A stretch of DNA of 64,000 nt, taken from Flavobacterium phragmitis. GTDB taxonomy: Bacteria; Bacteroidota; Bacteroidia; Flavobacteriales; Flavobacteriaceae. Positions 1 through 7,988 of the stretch are shown here, one piece after another. Made by a program: the position numbers and the translations under genes. The notes under the pieces were generated by a model, which worked only from the letters and a program-made list of their open reading frames with translations, was not told where the DNA came from and made no database searches. Within the stretch, counting starts at the first letter, position 1. Every line of letters starts with the position of its first letter. The stretch is from contig NZ_FOMH01000010.1 in the NCBI RefSeq assembly GCF_900112575.1, positions 214,164 through 278,163 on the forward strand. The letters are read 5' to 3'.

Positions 1-720
1 TACCAAAAGTAAATTCAAATCGCTGTAAACGTATTTGCCACGCTGATTCACATTGGCATTCGCAATCTGTCCATACACTTTTTTATAAAAATCGGGATTC
101 ATCCACATATTTTTATAAACCTGAATCCAATTTTCTTTGGGAATAAATGAAAGATAATTAGCATCATAAACAATATTCTTGTTCACATACATGGTATCAA
201 ACAATTCTGGATACTCTGCTGATTTTTTATCACTCAAAAGTGGCGAACCATCAGGTGTTGAAAGCATATCTTGATAAAAAGTAATACTTGCTTTTAATCC
301 CGAAGTATGCGTCAATAATTCAAAAAGCGTTAAGTCAGCAATGGGTGTGTTTTTAAAAAAAGGCACTGCGTCGCCTACTCTGTCAGTAAGTTTCATTTTA
401 TCCTCACCAACCAAACGCATAGTTACCAATGTTGCTCCCAAAACTTTAGACATAGAAGCCAGATCGTAAACATCATCATTTTTTACGGGCTGTTTTTTAG
501 AGTAATCCTGAAAGCCATAATTTTTAGATATAAAAACAGCATCTTTACTTCCAACCATAACCTGAGCTCCAGGAAAAAATCCTTTTTCGAGTGCGTTTGT
601 CATCATCGAATCGATATAAACTTCATTTCGTTTTACATCAAAAGACTTTTTCTGAGCATAACTACTGATTCCGAAAAGAATCAAAAATGCGAATACAATT
701 TTAGACGTTCTATTTTTCAT
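1..720 (-). CDS. Serine hydrolase, beta-lactamase/class C-like (3' part outside window)
   Basis: Only the first 240 codons are visible; the gene continues past the left edge. It starts at 720 with a signal peptide ending near SSYA-Q (residues 18-23), so the product is exported. The SxxK motif is S89-M-S-K92 in DLASMSKV, and a YSDLN stretch near the window edge matches the second catalytic motif (YxN/YSD) of class C beta-lactamase/DD-peptidase folds. The family includes AmpC and low-molecular-weight penicillin-binding proteins, acting on D-Ala bonds or esters. It lies 10 bp downstream of a GHL10 gene on the same strand. It also resembles the C-terminal half of the GH3 fusion at 14602, which suggests a peptidoglycan-related role. 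The exact substrate is unknown. Confidence 0.85.
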   Translation of the reverse strand, partial: MKNRTSKIVFAFLILFGISSYAQKKSFDVKRNEVYIDSMMTNALEKGFFPGAQVMVGSKDAVFISKNYGFQDYSKKQPVKNDDVYDLASMSKVLGATLVTMRLVGEDKMKLTDRVGDAVPFFKNTPIADLTLFELLTHTSGLKASITFYQDMLSTPDGSPLLSDKKSAEYPELFDTMYVNKNIVYDANYLSFIPKENWIQVYKNMWMNPDFYKKVYGQIANANVNQRGKYVYSDLNLLLV

Positions 721-730
721 AATTGTATTT

Positions 731-2212
731 TTATTTTGTTACAAATTCTACTGGAATACTTTCCGTTTGGGTCTGACTCAAAGCTGAAATAGCATAAATA
801 TGATTTTCCAGATCAGCGTCTGGAACTTCTAACTTTGTTGCTGTCGTCACATAATAAATATTTGCCGGATTAGAGAAATCTGTAATCTTTCCTTTTGGAA
901 ATCTGTAAATCACATATTTCTTATCATATAATTCAGGCTTCCAACTTAAAATCGCTTTATCGCCTTTTTTAATAATCAAAGCATTAGTTGGCGCTTGCGG
1001 TTTTATTCTTGTAATTCTGTTTGCTTCTGGAGTTAGGGCGATATATTTATATGGTTTTTGAATAAGAACATTTCGAAGCGTATCTCCTTTTTTAAAGAAT
1101 GAATTTGCTGTAAAATGCATTGAACCGTCGATTTGAGGTATTTTTCGAATCATTTCAATTTGTTTCACAATTTGATCTGGACTTCTCCACTCTGGTTCTT
1201 TGGCAGTATTTGAAATCTTATAATCGCCATGACCTACATAAACATTTGCGCCGTATTTGTGCTCTGCCCACCATTTTGCTAAAACTTCAAAATTGGCTCT
1301 GTCAAAACCAATGTGCCAATACAATTGCGGTGTTACATAATCGATCCAGTTTTCTTTTTGCCATTTTAAGATATTAGCATACAAATCGTCATAATTGGTT
1401 GCTCCTGCTTTCGTATTGGAACCTTGAGAATCTTTCGCAATGTTTCGCCATACACCGAAAGGCGAAATTCCGAATTCGACTTCTGGTTTATTGGCAATTA
1501 TAGTGTCTCTGATTTGCTTGATGATCAAATCGACATTGTCTCTTCGCCAATCGTCTTTGTCTTTAAACTGGCGCGGTTCTTTTGCGAAAGCTTTTTCATC
1601 TGGAAACTCCTGCCCTTCAATTTTATAAGGATAAAAATAATCGTCCATATGAACGGCCTGAATATCATAATTTCGAACTATTTCGCCTACTACTGAAGCA
1701 ACAAAATCTCTGGTTTCTTTGTAACCCGGATTAAAATATCTTGATTTTCCGTAAGTCAGAAACAACTCTGGTTTCTTATAAAATAAATGCGTTTTGGTCA
1801 AAACATCCTTCAAAGTGTCTTTTTGTACGCGATACGGATTCAGCCAAACGTGAACGTTCATTCCTCTTTTTCCGGCTTCATCAATCATCATCTGCAACGG
1901 ATCAAAACCCGGAGCAACACCTTGCGTTCCTGTTATCCAATGTGATGCAGGTTCTTTTGTTGATTTATAATATGCATCAGCCGTTGGTCGGATTTGAAAA
2001 ATTACGGTGTTTAAATTATTAGATCGCAAATTATCTAAAATAGAAATCATTTCCGCTTTCATCTGTTTGTCTGACAATCCTGGTTTTGATGGCCAGTCGA
2101 TGTTATCAACGGTAGAAATCCACGCTGCACGCATTTCTCTTTTCGGTGATTCTTGACTGAAAAGTTTTGTTTGAAAGAGCAGTATTAGGATTATAATTTT
2201 TAGACTTTTCAT
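731..2212 (-). CDS. GHL10 family (DUF187) glycosyl hydrolase-like protein
   Basis: 493 residues with a signal peptide ending near KLFSQ-E (about residue 20). The TIM-barrel GHL10 domain spans about residues 25-390. It shows EMRAAWISTV at its start, HVWLNPYR near 121 and the acidic motif HMDDYFYPY (D190, D191). The C-terminal 90 residues look like a fibronectin-III-type beta domain. The family (PF02638) includes E. coli DigH (YddW), reported to cleave denuded peptidoglycan glycan strands, so a periplasmic glycan-cleaving role fits the locus. A paralogue sits at 20444. It lies 10 bp upstream of the serine hydrolase and downstream of the phosphoesterase gene, with a repeat-filled gap between them. 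Cleavage of peptidoglycan is inferred. Confidence 0.88.
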   Translation of the reverse strand: MKSLKIIILILLFQTKLFSQESPKREMRAAWISTVDNIDWPSKPGLSDKQMKAEMISILDNLRSNNLNTVIFQIRPTADAYYKSTKEPASHWITGTQGVAPGFDPLQMMIDEAGKRGMNVHVWLNPYRVQKDTLKDVLTKTHLFYKKPELFLTYGKSRYFNPGYKETRDFVASVVGEIVRNYDIQAVHMDDYFYPYKIEGQEFPDEKAFAKEPRQFKDKDDWRRDNVDLIIKQIRDTIIANKPEVEFGISPFGVWRNIAKDSQGSNTKAGATNYDDLYANILKWQKENWIDYVTPQLYWHIGFDRANFEVLAKWWAEHKYGANVYVGHGDYKISNTAKEPEWRSPDQIVKQIEMIRKIPQIDGSMHFTANSFFKKGDTLRNVLIQKPYKYIALTPEANRITRIKPQAPTNALIIKKGDKAILSWKPELYDKKYVIYRFPKGKITDFSNPANIYYVTTATKLEVPDADLENHIYAISALSQTQTESIPVEFVTK

Positions 2213-2249
2213 GTGGTTGTATTTTTGATTTGCTAATTGTTGTTGAATA

Positions 2250-2425
2250 ATTTAACCGCAAAGTTCGCTAAGATTTACGCAAGGTTCGCAAAGTTTTATT
2301 TTTCTCTCGCAGATTTTGCAGATTCAGCAGATTTAATTCGTTGAAATTTGTGAAATTGCTCCGCAAGTTCACTGTCGCTCGTGTAGTGGCAAAAAAAAAT
2401 CATTTAAATCATTTAAATCTGTGGC
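2250..2425. repeat. Degenerate periodic intergenic repeat
   Basis: The gap between two minus-strand genes is filled with short periodic words. CGCAAAG/CGCTAAG/CGCAAGG variants lie at 2259-2295, GCAGATT variants at about 2310-2334, and a tandem ATCATTTAA pair at 2399-2418. No open reading frame is visible. It looks like one of several repeat families in the gaps of this genome, not a gene. Confidence 0.5.
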
Positions 2426-2431
2426 AAAAAA

Positions 2432-4273
2432 CTATTCCAACAAAAAGATTCCTCCTTCTATTAATGAAGCCCAAACTTGTCCTTTATCATCAATTGTAAA
2501 TCCGTTTACACTTGAACTTCCGAGATTAATTTGTTTAATGATTTCAAATTTAGCAGCATCCACTACGATTACTTCACCTTTTCGGCTTCCAACATATATT
2601 TTATTCTTGTTTTCCAATATTCCAGCGGGATTGTGTTCGTATCCTAGTTTTAAGTCCAAAACTTTACTTTGGGCAATCATGTTTTCTTCTGTTAATTCCA
2701 TTTCATCATTAATTGGCACTCTCAATAACAGACCGTCCATTGTTTTGCCATACATCCATTTTCCGTCCTGACTTTTGCCCATTGATTCTCTAATTTTCCA
2801 TTTAGAAGTTCTTAAAAGCGTTTTCCCCGTTTCAATATCTAAAACAGTTAAGAAACGCTGTGGCGTAACAAAATAAAGTCTGTTTTTTGAGGAAACCATA
2901 TTGACATTTCCAGCAGAATATAAAATTTGTTGGTCATTTCCATTATTCCATTTCCATATCAAATTTCCTGTGTTTTTGTCCAAACAATAAATATACGAAT
3001 CCCAAACTCCAAAAATTATTTTATTTCCTTGTATTACAGGAACTCCCTGAGAATAAGACGCTGGTAAATTATTCTGCCAAATTACTTTTCCAGTGACTGC
3101 ATCGGCACAAATAAAAGCCTTAGAACTTGCTGTATAAATTTTATTATTTTCTGCAATTGGTGAACCTACCAAAACTCCTCCAACTGGAATTGTCCATTTT
3201 TGTTTTCCCGATTGGGTATCGTATCCTACCATATTTCCCTCTATTGTACCTACAACTAAATTGGATTTTATAATAATAGGCGAAAAATAAATTGAATTTC
3301 CTGTTTCTGTTTTCCAATTCACATTTTTATTTTTCAGATTAACCGATTTTATTTCGCCAATTGAATTGGTAAAATAAAGATTCTTTTTATCGAATGCTGG
3401 AAGACTGTAAATAGAAGCAATATCTTTTATAAAAGGAGACTGCATTGTGACACTATCTTTTGGAATTGTAATTTTAGAAGGTTTTGACGGAACTGAAAAT
3501 TTAAAAACTCCTGGTTTATCAATTTCTTTTTGATAAATGCTGATACTGTCTTTACTGATAATTACTTGATTATAACTTTTTGTTTTTCCGTCAAGCGAAG
3601 TTATAGAAGTTCCCATAATACCGCTCAAACCAGAGAAATCATACTTTCTTAAAGTATGTCCGTGACCGCAAAAAGTAGCTACAGTTGGATATTTTTCTAA
3701 AACCGAAAGCACTTCTTTATAATTGCTGACGCTGTTATCTAATGGATAATGAGCAAAATTCAATACTTTTTTATTGCTGTTTTTAAGACTTTCTTTTAAA
3801 GTTTTATCCAGCCAAAGTACATCTTCATGTTTTACAAATCCGTCTCCCATTTTCATGTAAGGCCCACAAGGAAAGCCAATAAAAAGATAATCCCCTTTTG
3901 AAAACACAAAGCGATCTTCTCCAAATATTTTTTTATAAGTCAAACCGGCACTTTCGCTCCAGTTGGTTTCGTGATTTCCAGAAATTACATAATACGGAAT
4001 TTTCAGTTGAGAAAGTATCGAATGTACTTGTTTTAGTTCATCATCAGCACCACGATTGGTTAAATCTCCGGTAACAACTGCAAACTCGAAATCAGAATTA
4101 TTGATTTCTTTTACAATATTCTGCAATAAAAAATCATTGTCATTTCCTACTGAGACATGAAGGTCGGTTAGTTGCACAAATTTGATATTTCCAGAGTTTT
4201 CTGCATTTTGAGAAAATCCCGATACCATTATAAAAAGTAATAGTATTCTAGTTACTACATGTTTCATGATCAT
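2432..4273 (-). CDS. Exported calcineurin-like phosphoesterase with C-terminal PQQ-type beta-propeller
   Basis: 613 residues with an N-terminal signal peptide (about residues 1-22). The metallophosphoesterase domain (about 30-255) has all the metal-binding motifs: D37-L-H39, GDLTNRG (D70), GNHE (N100, H101), H175 in FAHYP, and GHGH at 203-206. From about residue 285 to the end there are repeated blade-like segments typical of PQQ/outer-membrane-assembly-type propellers (GNLIWKW, GKVIWQNN). The protein should be periplasmic or surface-exposed and hydrolyse a phosphate ester or diester; its substrate cannot be read from the sequence. It is the first gene of the minus-strand group that diverges from SusC. 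Its leader carries a terminator-like hairpin, listed separately. Confidence 0.88.
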   Translation of the reverse strand: MIMKHVVTRILLLFIMVSGFSQNAENSGNIKFVQLTDLHVSVGNDNDFLLQNIVKEINNSDFEFAVVTGDLTNRGADDELKQVHSILSQLKIPYYVISGNHETNWSESAGLTYKKIFGEDRFVFSKGDYLFIGFPCGPYMKMGDGFVKHEDVLWLDKTLKESLKNSNKKVLNFAHYPLDNSVSNYKEVLSVLEKYPTVATFCGHGHTLRKYDFSGLSGIMGTSITSLDGKTKSYNQVIISKDSISIYQKEIDKPGVFKFSVPSKPSKITIPKDSVTMQSPFIKDIASIYSLPAFDKKNLYFTNSIGEIKSVNLKNKNVNWKTETGNSIYFSPIIIKSNLVVGTIEGNMVGYDTQSGKQKWTIPVGGVLVGSPIAENNKIYTASSKAFICADAVTGKVIWQNNLPASYSQGVPVIQGNKIIFGVWDSYIYCLDKNTGNLIWKWNNGNDQQILYSAGNVNMVSSKNRLYFVTPQRFLTVLDIETGKTLLRTSKWKIRESMGKSQDGKWMYGKTMDGLLLRVPINDEMELTEENMIAQSKVLDLKLGYEHNPAGILENKNKIYVGSRKGEVIVVDAAKFEIIKQINLGSSSVNGFTIDDKGQVWASLIEGGIFLLE

Positions 4274-4300
4274 TTATTTAATTCGTTAAGTAAAATATAC

Positions 4301-4333
4301 AAAAAAACTAACAGGCTTTATAAAGCCTGTTAG
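4301..4333 (-). terminator. Perfect hairpin plus U-tract in the leader of the phosphoesterase gene
   Basis: Bases 4308-4333 form a perfect 26-bp palindrome (13-base arms starting CTAACAGGC). On the minus strand it is followed by seven T residues (4307-4301), the form of an intrinsic terminator. It lies only 27 bp before the minus-strand start codon at 4273 and about 80 bp after the predicted transcript start. It could act as an attenuator or end a short RNA. Confidence 0.6.
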
Positions 4334-4419
4334 GGCAACCAACCAAAATTTTAAACGATGCTTATTGCTTTACAAAACACATCGCACTTATTCCAATTTC
4401 ACCATGAAAAGGATGAAAG

Positions 4420-4427
4420 CAAATATA
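4420..4427 (-). promoter_or_regulatory. -7 box of the phosphoesterase transcript
   Basis: The minus strand reads TATATTTG here, a full match to the Bacteroidota TAnnTTTG box. The predicted start near 4412 gives a leader of about 140 nt. A tandem DeoR-type half-site pair lies directly upstream at 4442-4461, where the -33 element would be. No clear -33 TTTG is seen. Confidence 0.5.
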
Positions 4428-4441
4428 AAAAAACTTATGAA

Positions 4442-4622
4442 TGCAATCGCATTTATTTGCATTATTTTACTTTTTATAAAAAAATAATGCACAATAACGC
4501 ATTTTAATATTCAGATTTGCACATTTTGCAAATTTTAACACATATAATTTAGTTCTGGATTTTTTTAATGCGTTTTTTTGCGTTATGTGATATTTAAGAC
4601 AAAAAAGTTGCATAAAATCGCA
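4442..4622. promoter_or_regulatory. Four tandem half-site pairs, candidate DeoR operators
   Basis: Each pair consists of two TGCgttattt-like decamers in direct repeat, 10 bp apart. Minus-strand pairs lie at 4442-4461 (TGCAAATAAA+TGCGATTGCA), 4482-4501 (TGCGTTATTG+TGCATTATTT) and 4603-4622 (TGCGATTTTA+TGCAACTTTT). A plus-strand pair lies at 4569-4588 (TGCGTTTTTT+TGCGTTATGT). The same arrangement occurs in front of the deoR-type gene and murQ. Binding by the DeoR protein is inferred from shared motif and location. Confidence 0.6.
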
Positions 4623-4640
4623 TTTTATCAAAATAATCTA

Positions 4641-4648
4641 TATATTTG
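4641..4648 (+). promoter_or_regulatory. -7 box of the susC-type gene
   Basis: TATATTTG matches TAnnTTTG exactly and lies 29 bp before the ATG at 4678, so the leader is short. One operator pair (4603-4622) ends 18 bp upstream, overlapping the expected -33 region, which would suit repression by a DeoR protein. Confidence 0.55.
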
Positions 4649-4677
4649 CTCACTAACCATAAATAACTAAGCAAATT

Positions 4678-7600
4678 ATGAAAAAATTTTTCCTCTTTTC
4701 TTTGTTGTTTTTAATCGTTCAAATCACATTTGCACAAACAAAAACAATTACTGGAATTATTAAAAACAAAGCCGACGGTATTCCGATACCGGGAGTTACG
4801 ATCCTTATAAAAGGAACTAATATTTCCACAACTACCGATTTTGATGGTAAGTACAGTATTCAAGCCACATCTGGTCAAACACTTGTTTACAGCTACATTG
4901 GGTATCAGCCACAAAATGTTACTGTAAGCTCGTCAAATGTTGTGAATGTAGAACTTGCAGAAGCAACAACAAAACTAGATGAAGTTGTTGTGGTAGGTTT
5001 TGCTTCTCAGAAAAAAGCGAATCTTACTGGAGCAGTTGCAAAGGTCGATGTTAAAAAAGCTTTAGGAAGTATTCCCGTTACAGACATTACAAAAGGTTTA
5101 CAAGGAACTACTCCTGGACTTAATATTACTAATAATTCAGGTAATATAAGCAAAGGATCAAATGTTAATATTCGTGGAGCTGGAACTATTGTAAATGGAG
5201 TAGCTACAGGGTCGCCACTTATTTTAGTTGACGGTGTTCCAGGCGATTTATCAATGTTAAATGCAGAAGATGTCGAATCGATGTCTGTTCTTAAGGACGC
5301 CGCTTCTGCTTCTATTTATGGTGCACGTGCTGCATTTGGAGTTGTATTAATTACTACTAAAAGTGGTAAAAATGCTAAAGGCAAAGTAAGATTTGCTTAT
5401 AGTAACAATACAGGATGGAGTAATCCAATTTCGCTAGTTCAATTTAACGACCCTACTGTAGAACTTCCTGCAATGATTGAAGCGCAAGCAAGAGCTGGTA
5501 ATGCAAATCCTGAATCTTTTGGTATGAACTACAAAACTTTATTGCCTGGGATTATTAAATGGAAAGAAAAATACGCTTCGACAAGAAATCCTAATGACAA
5601 AAACATGATCCTAGGAGAAGATTTTGACATTATTGGTGGAAAAGAATACTTCTACAGGATTTGGAATCCGCATGATGAAATGTTAAAAAAGAATGCGGTA
5701 CAAACGCTTCACAATTTGTCTGCTCAAGGATCTATGGGTGAAAAAAGCTCATTTATTGTTTCGTTAGGTCTTGCTAATCAAGAAGGTGTAATGAAAATCA
5801 ATAACGAAACCAATCAAAGATTCAATCTTAATTTAGGTTTAACAACAGAGTTAGCAAGCTGGCTTACAGGAGATTTTAAAGTTTTAGGAACTTTCCAAGA
5901 ATATGATTCTCCTTTTAACTACTACAACAGTGGTCTTGATACTGCAGGTAACGGTTATTTTGGTTATTACATGCGTTGGGGATCTTATTTCCCATATGGT
6001 ACTTACAATGGTACTTACTTTAGACATGCGCCAGGTTATATGGCCAATGCATCTCAAAATGAAAGCAAGTCAAATGATATGAGGATAAGCGGAAAACTTA
6101 CTGCTCAAATCACAAAAGACTTTAATATTATTGGAGAATATAGTTTTAATACTAATTTTTCAAGTCTAAAAATGAATGGTGGACAAGTACCTCTTTGGGA
6201 CTTTTGGACAAGTGGTGCTGACTTAGTTGCAGGAAAACCTACTTCAATGGAAACTGCTAATGATTTTGTTGCACAAGCCAAATCGTCTTTTACAAGAAAT
6301 GTAGCCAATTTTTATGCAAATTACACTAAAACATTAGGAGAAAACCATAATTTTAAAGTGTTAGGAGGTTTGAACTCTGAGTGGTATGATTTTGAAAGAA
6401 CTTATGCTCGTAGAAATACACTTTTGGACAAAAACAAACCAGAGTTTAATTTAGCTATTGGTGATCAGTTTACTTCACCTCTTACTGCTAATGACATTTT
6501 AAATCCAGGTTTATCAAGATATGCAATTGCAGGATTTTTTGCACGTGTAAATTACGATTACAAAGGGAAATACTTATTGGAATTAAACGGACGTTATGAT
6601 GGTTCTTCAAAATTCCCAAGTAATGAGCAATGGGGATTCTTCCCTTCTGCTTCTGTTGGATATAGAATTTCTGAAGAAAGTTTCATGGAAGGTACAAGAA
6701 GCTGGTTGAATGATTTGAAAATCCGTGGATCTATTGGTTCAATTGGAAATCAAAATATCGCTAACAATGCCTTTTTACCAGTTATGACCAACGTTACTAC
6801 TAACCCTAGTCCTTATTGGATTGGTAGCGGTACAACCATTCCTCCTACTGTTAATCAGCCTTCAAATGTTGACCCGAATTTAACTTGGGAAAAAGTAAAT
6901 ACGCAAGATATTGGTATTGATATTCGTATCTTTAATATGTTAGGTTTAACATTTGATTATTATCAACGTGATACTAAAGGAATGTTAGCTCCAGGTAAAA
7001 CACTTCCAGGTTCATTTGGTCAAACTGCTGCCAATACAAACTCAGGAAACTTAAGAACAACTGGTTGGGAATTGGCACTTAACTTTAATAAACAAATAAA
7101 CAAAGACATAAGCGTTTATGCAGATCTTACACTTTCTGACAATACTACAGAAGTAACAGAATGGAACAACTCATCCAAACTTTTAGGATCTTTTTATGCA
7201 GGTCAAAAATTAGGTGAAATCTGGGGATTAGAAACAGATCGATTAATTCAATCAACCGATCAAATCGACGCAACAGGGTTAATAGTAAACGGTGTTGATT
7301 ATAAAAATATAAGAACAGGTGCTTTTAGATACGGCCCTGGAGATGTAATGTACAAGGATTTAAACGGAGACGGAGTTATCTCAAGAGGAGATGGAACGGC
7401 TACTAATCCTGGAGACTTAAAAGTTATAGGCAATACCACTCCTCGTTACCAATACGGAGTTCGTTTAGGTGGTGCTTTATATGGATTTGATATTGACGCC
7501 TTCTTTCAAGGAGTTGGCAAACGTGAATTTTGGACAACTTCAGACTTAGTATTACCATTCTACAACAGAACAGATGCTATGTATGAAAGCATGAATGATT

Positions 7601-7956
7601 ACTGGACACCAGAAAATACAGACGCTTATTTCCCTAATCCATACCCTGGACATTCTGGAAATGCTTTTGGAACTTATGCGCCTGGATCAAACAACTTTGT
7701 TGCACAGTCACGTTATTTATTAGACATGTCTTATTTACGTTTAAAATCGATGACTCTTGGATATACTTTTCCTAAAAGCATTACTCAAAAGGCTGGATTT
7801 GACAAAATCAGACCGTATGTTTCAGGTTTTAACTTAGCTACTTGGAAAAGCAGCAAATTACCTGTAGATCCTGAAATTAATGAAACTGAAGCGGTATGGG
7901 GAAGAACTTTCCCTTACTCTAAAACATGGTCAGTTGGTATACAGCTTGCGTTTTAA
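4678..7956 (+). CDS. SusC/RagA-type TonB-dependent outer-membrane transporter (peptidoglycan locus)
   Basis: 1092 residues, the usual SusC length. Signal peptide ends at TFA-Q (about 20). A carboxypeptidase-like regulatory beta domain covers about 23-100, with TTDFDGKYSI. The TonB-box-like stretch LDEVVVVGF is at 101-109, followed by the plug with VLKDAASASIYGARAAFG and then a 22-strand barrel ending in an aromatic-rich segment and final Phe. With the SusD 32 bp downstream it should import an oligosaccharide across the outer membrane. Next to NamZ, MurQ, AnmK and NagZ, the likely cargo is a peptidoglycan fragment or MurNAc-containing sugar, but that is inference. The promoter holds four candidate DeoR operator pairs and no HTCS or ECF sigma factor is adjacent. 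Confidence 0.95.
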   Translation: MKKFFLFSLLFLIVQITFAQTKTITGIIKNKADGIPIPGVTILIKGTNISTTTDFDGKYSIQATSGQTLVYSYIGYQPQNVTVSSSNVVNVELAEATTKLDEVVVVGFASQKKANLTGAVAKVDVKKALGSIPVTDITKGLQGTTPGLNITNNSGNISKGSNVNIRGAGTIVNGVATGSPLILVDGVPGDLSMLNAEDVESMSVLKDAASASIYGARAAFGVVLITTKSGKNAKGKVRFAYSNNTGWSNPISLVQFNDPTVELPAMIEAQARAGNANPESFGMNYKTLLPGIIKWKEKYASTRNPNDKNMILGEDFDIIGGKEYFYRIWNPHDEMLKKNAVQTLHNLSAQGSMGEKSSFIVSLGLANQEGVMKINNETNQRFNLNLGLTTELASWLTGDFKVLGTFQEYDSPFNYYNSGLDTAGNGYFGYYMRWGSYFPYGTYNGTYFRHAPGYMANASQNESKSNDMRISGKLTAQITKDFNIIGEYSFNTNFSSLKMNGGQVPLWDFWTSGADLVAGKPTSMETANDFVAQAKSSFTRNVANFYANYTKTLGENHNFKVLGGLNSEWYDFERTYARRNTLLDKNKPEFNLAIGDQFTSPLTANDILNPGLSRYAIAGFFARVNYDYKGKYLLELNGRYDGSSKFPSNEQWGFFPSASVGYRISEESFMEGTRSWLNDLKIRGSIGSIGNQNIANNAFLPVMTNVTTNPSPYWIGSGTTIPPTVNQPSNVDPNLTWEKVNTQDIGIDIRIFNMLGLTFDYYQRDTKGMLAPGKTLPGSFGQTAANTNSGNLRTTGWELALNFNKQINKDISVYADLTLSDNTTEVTEWNNSSKLLGSFYAGQKLGEIWGLETDRLIQSTDQIDATGLIVNGVDYKNIRTGAFRYGPGDVMYKDLNGDGVISRGDGTATNPGDLKVIGNTTPRYQYGVRLGGALYGFDIDAFFQGVGKREFWTTSDLVLPFYNRTDAMYESMNDYWTPENTDAYFPNPYPGHSGNAFGTYAPGSNNFVAQSRYLLDMSYLRLKSMTLGYTFPKSITQKAGFDKIRPYVSGFNLATWKSSKLPVDPEINETEAVWGRTFPYSKTWSVGIQLAF

Positions 7957-7988
7957 TAAATGTATTTAAAAATCAAAAATTAACTAAA

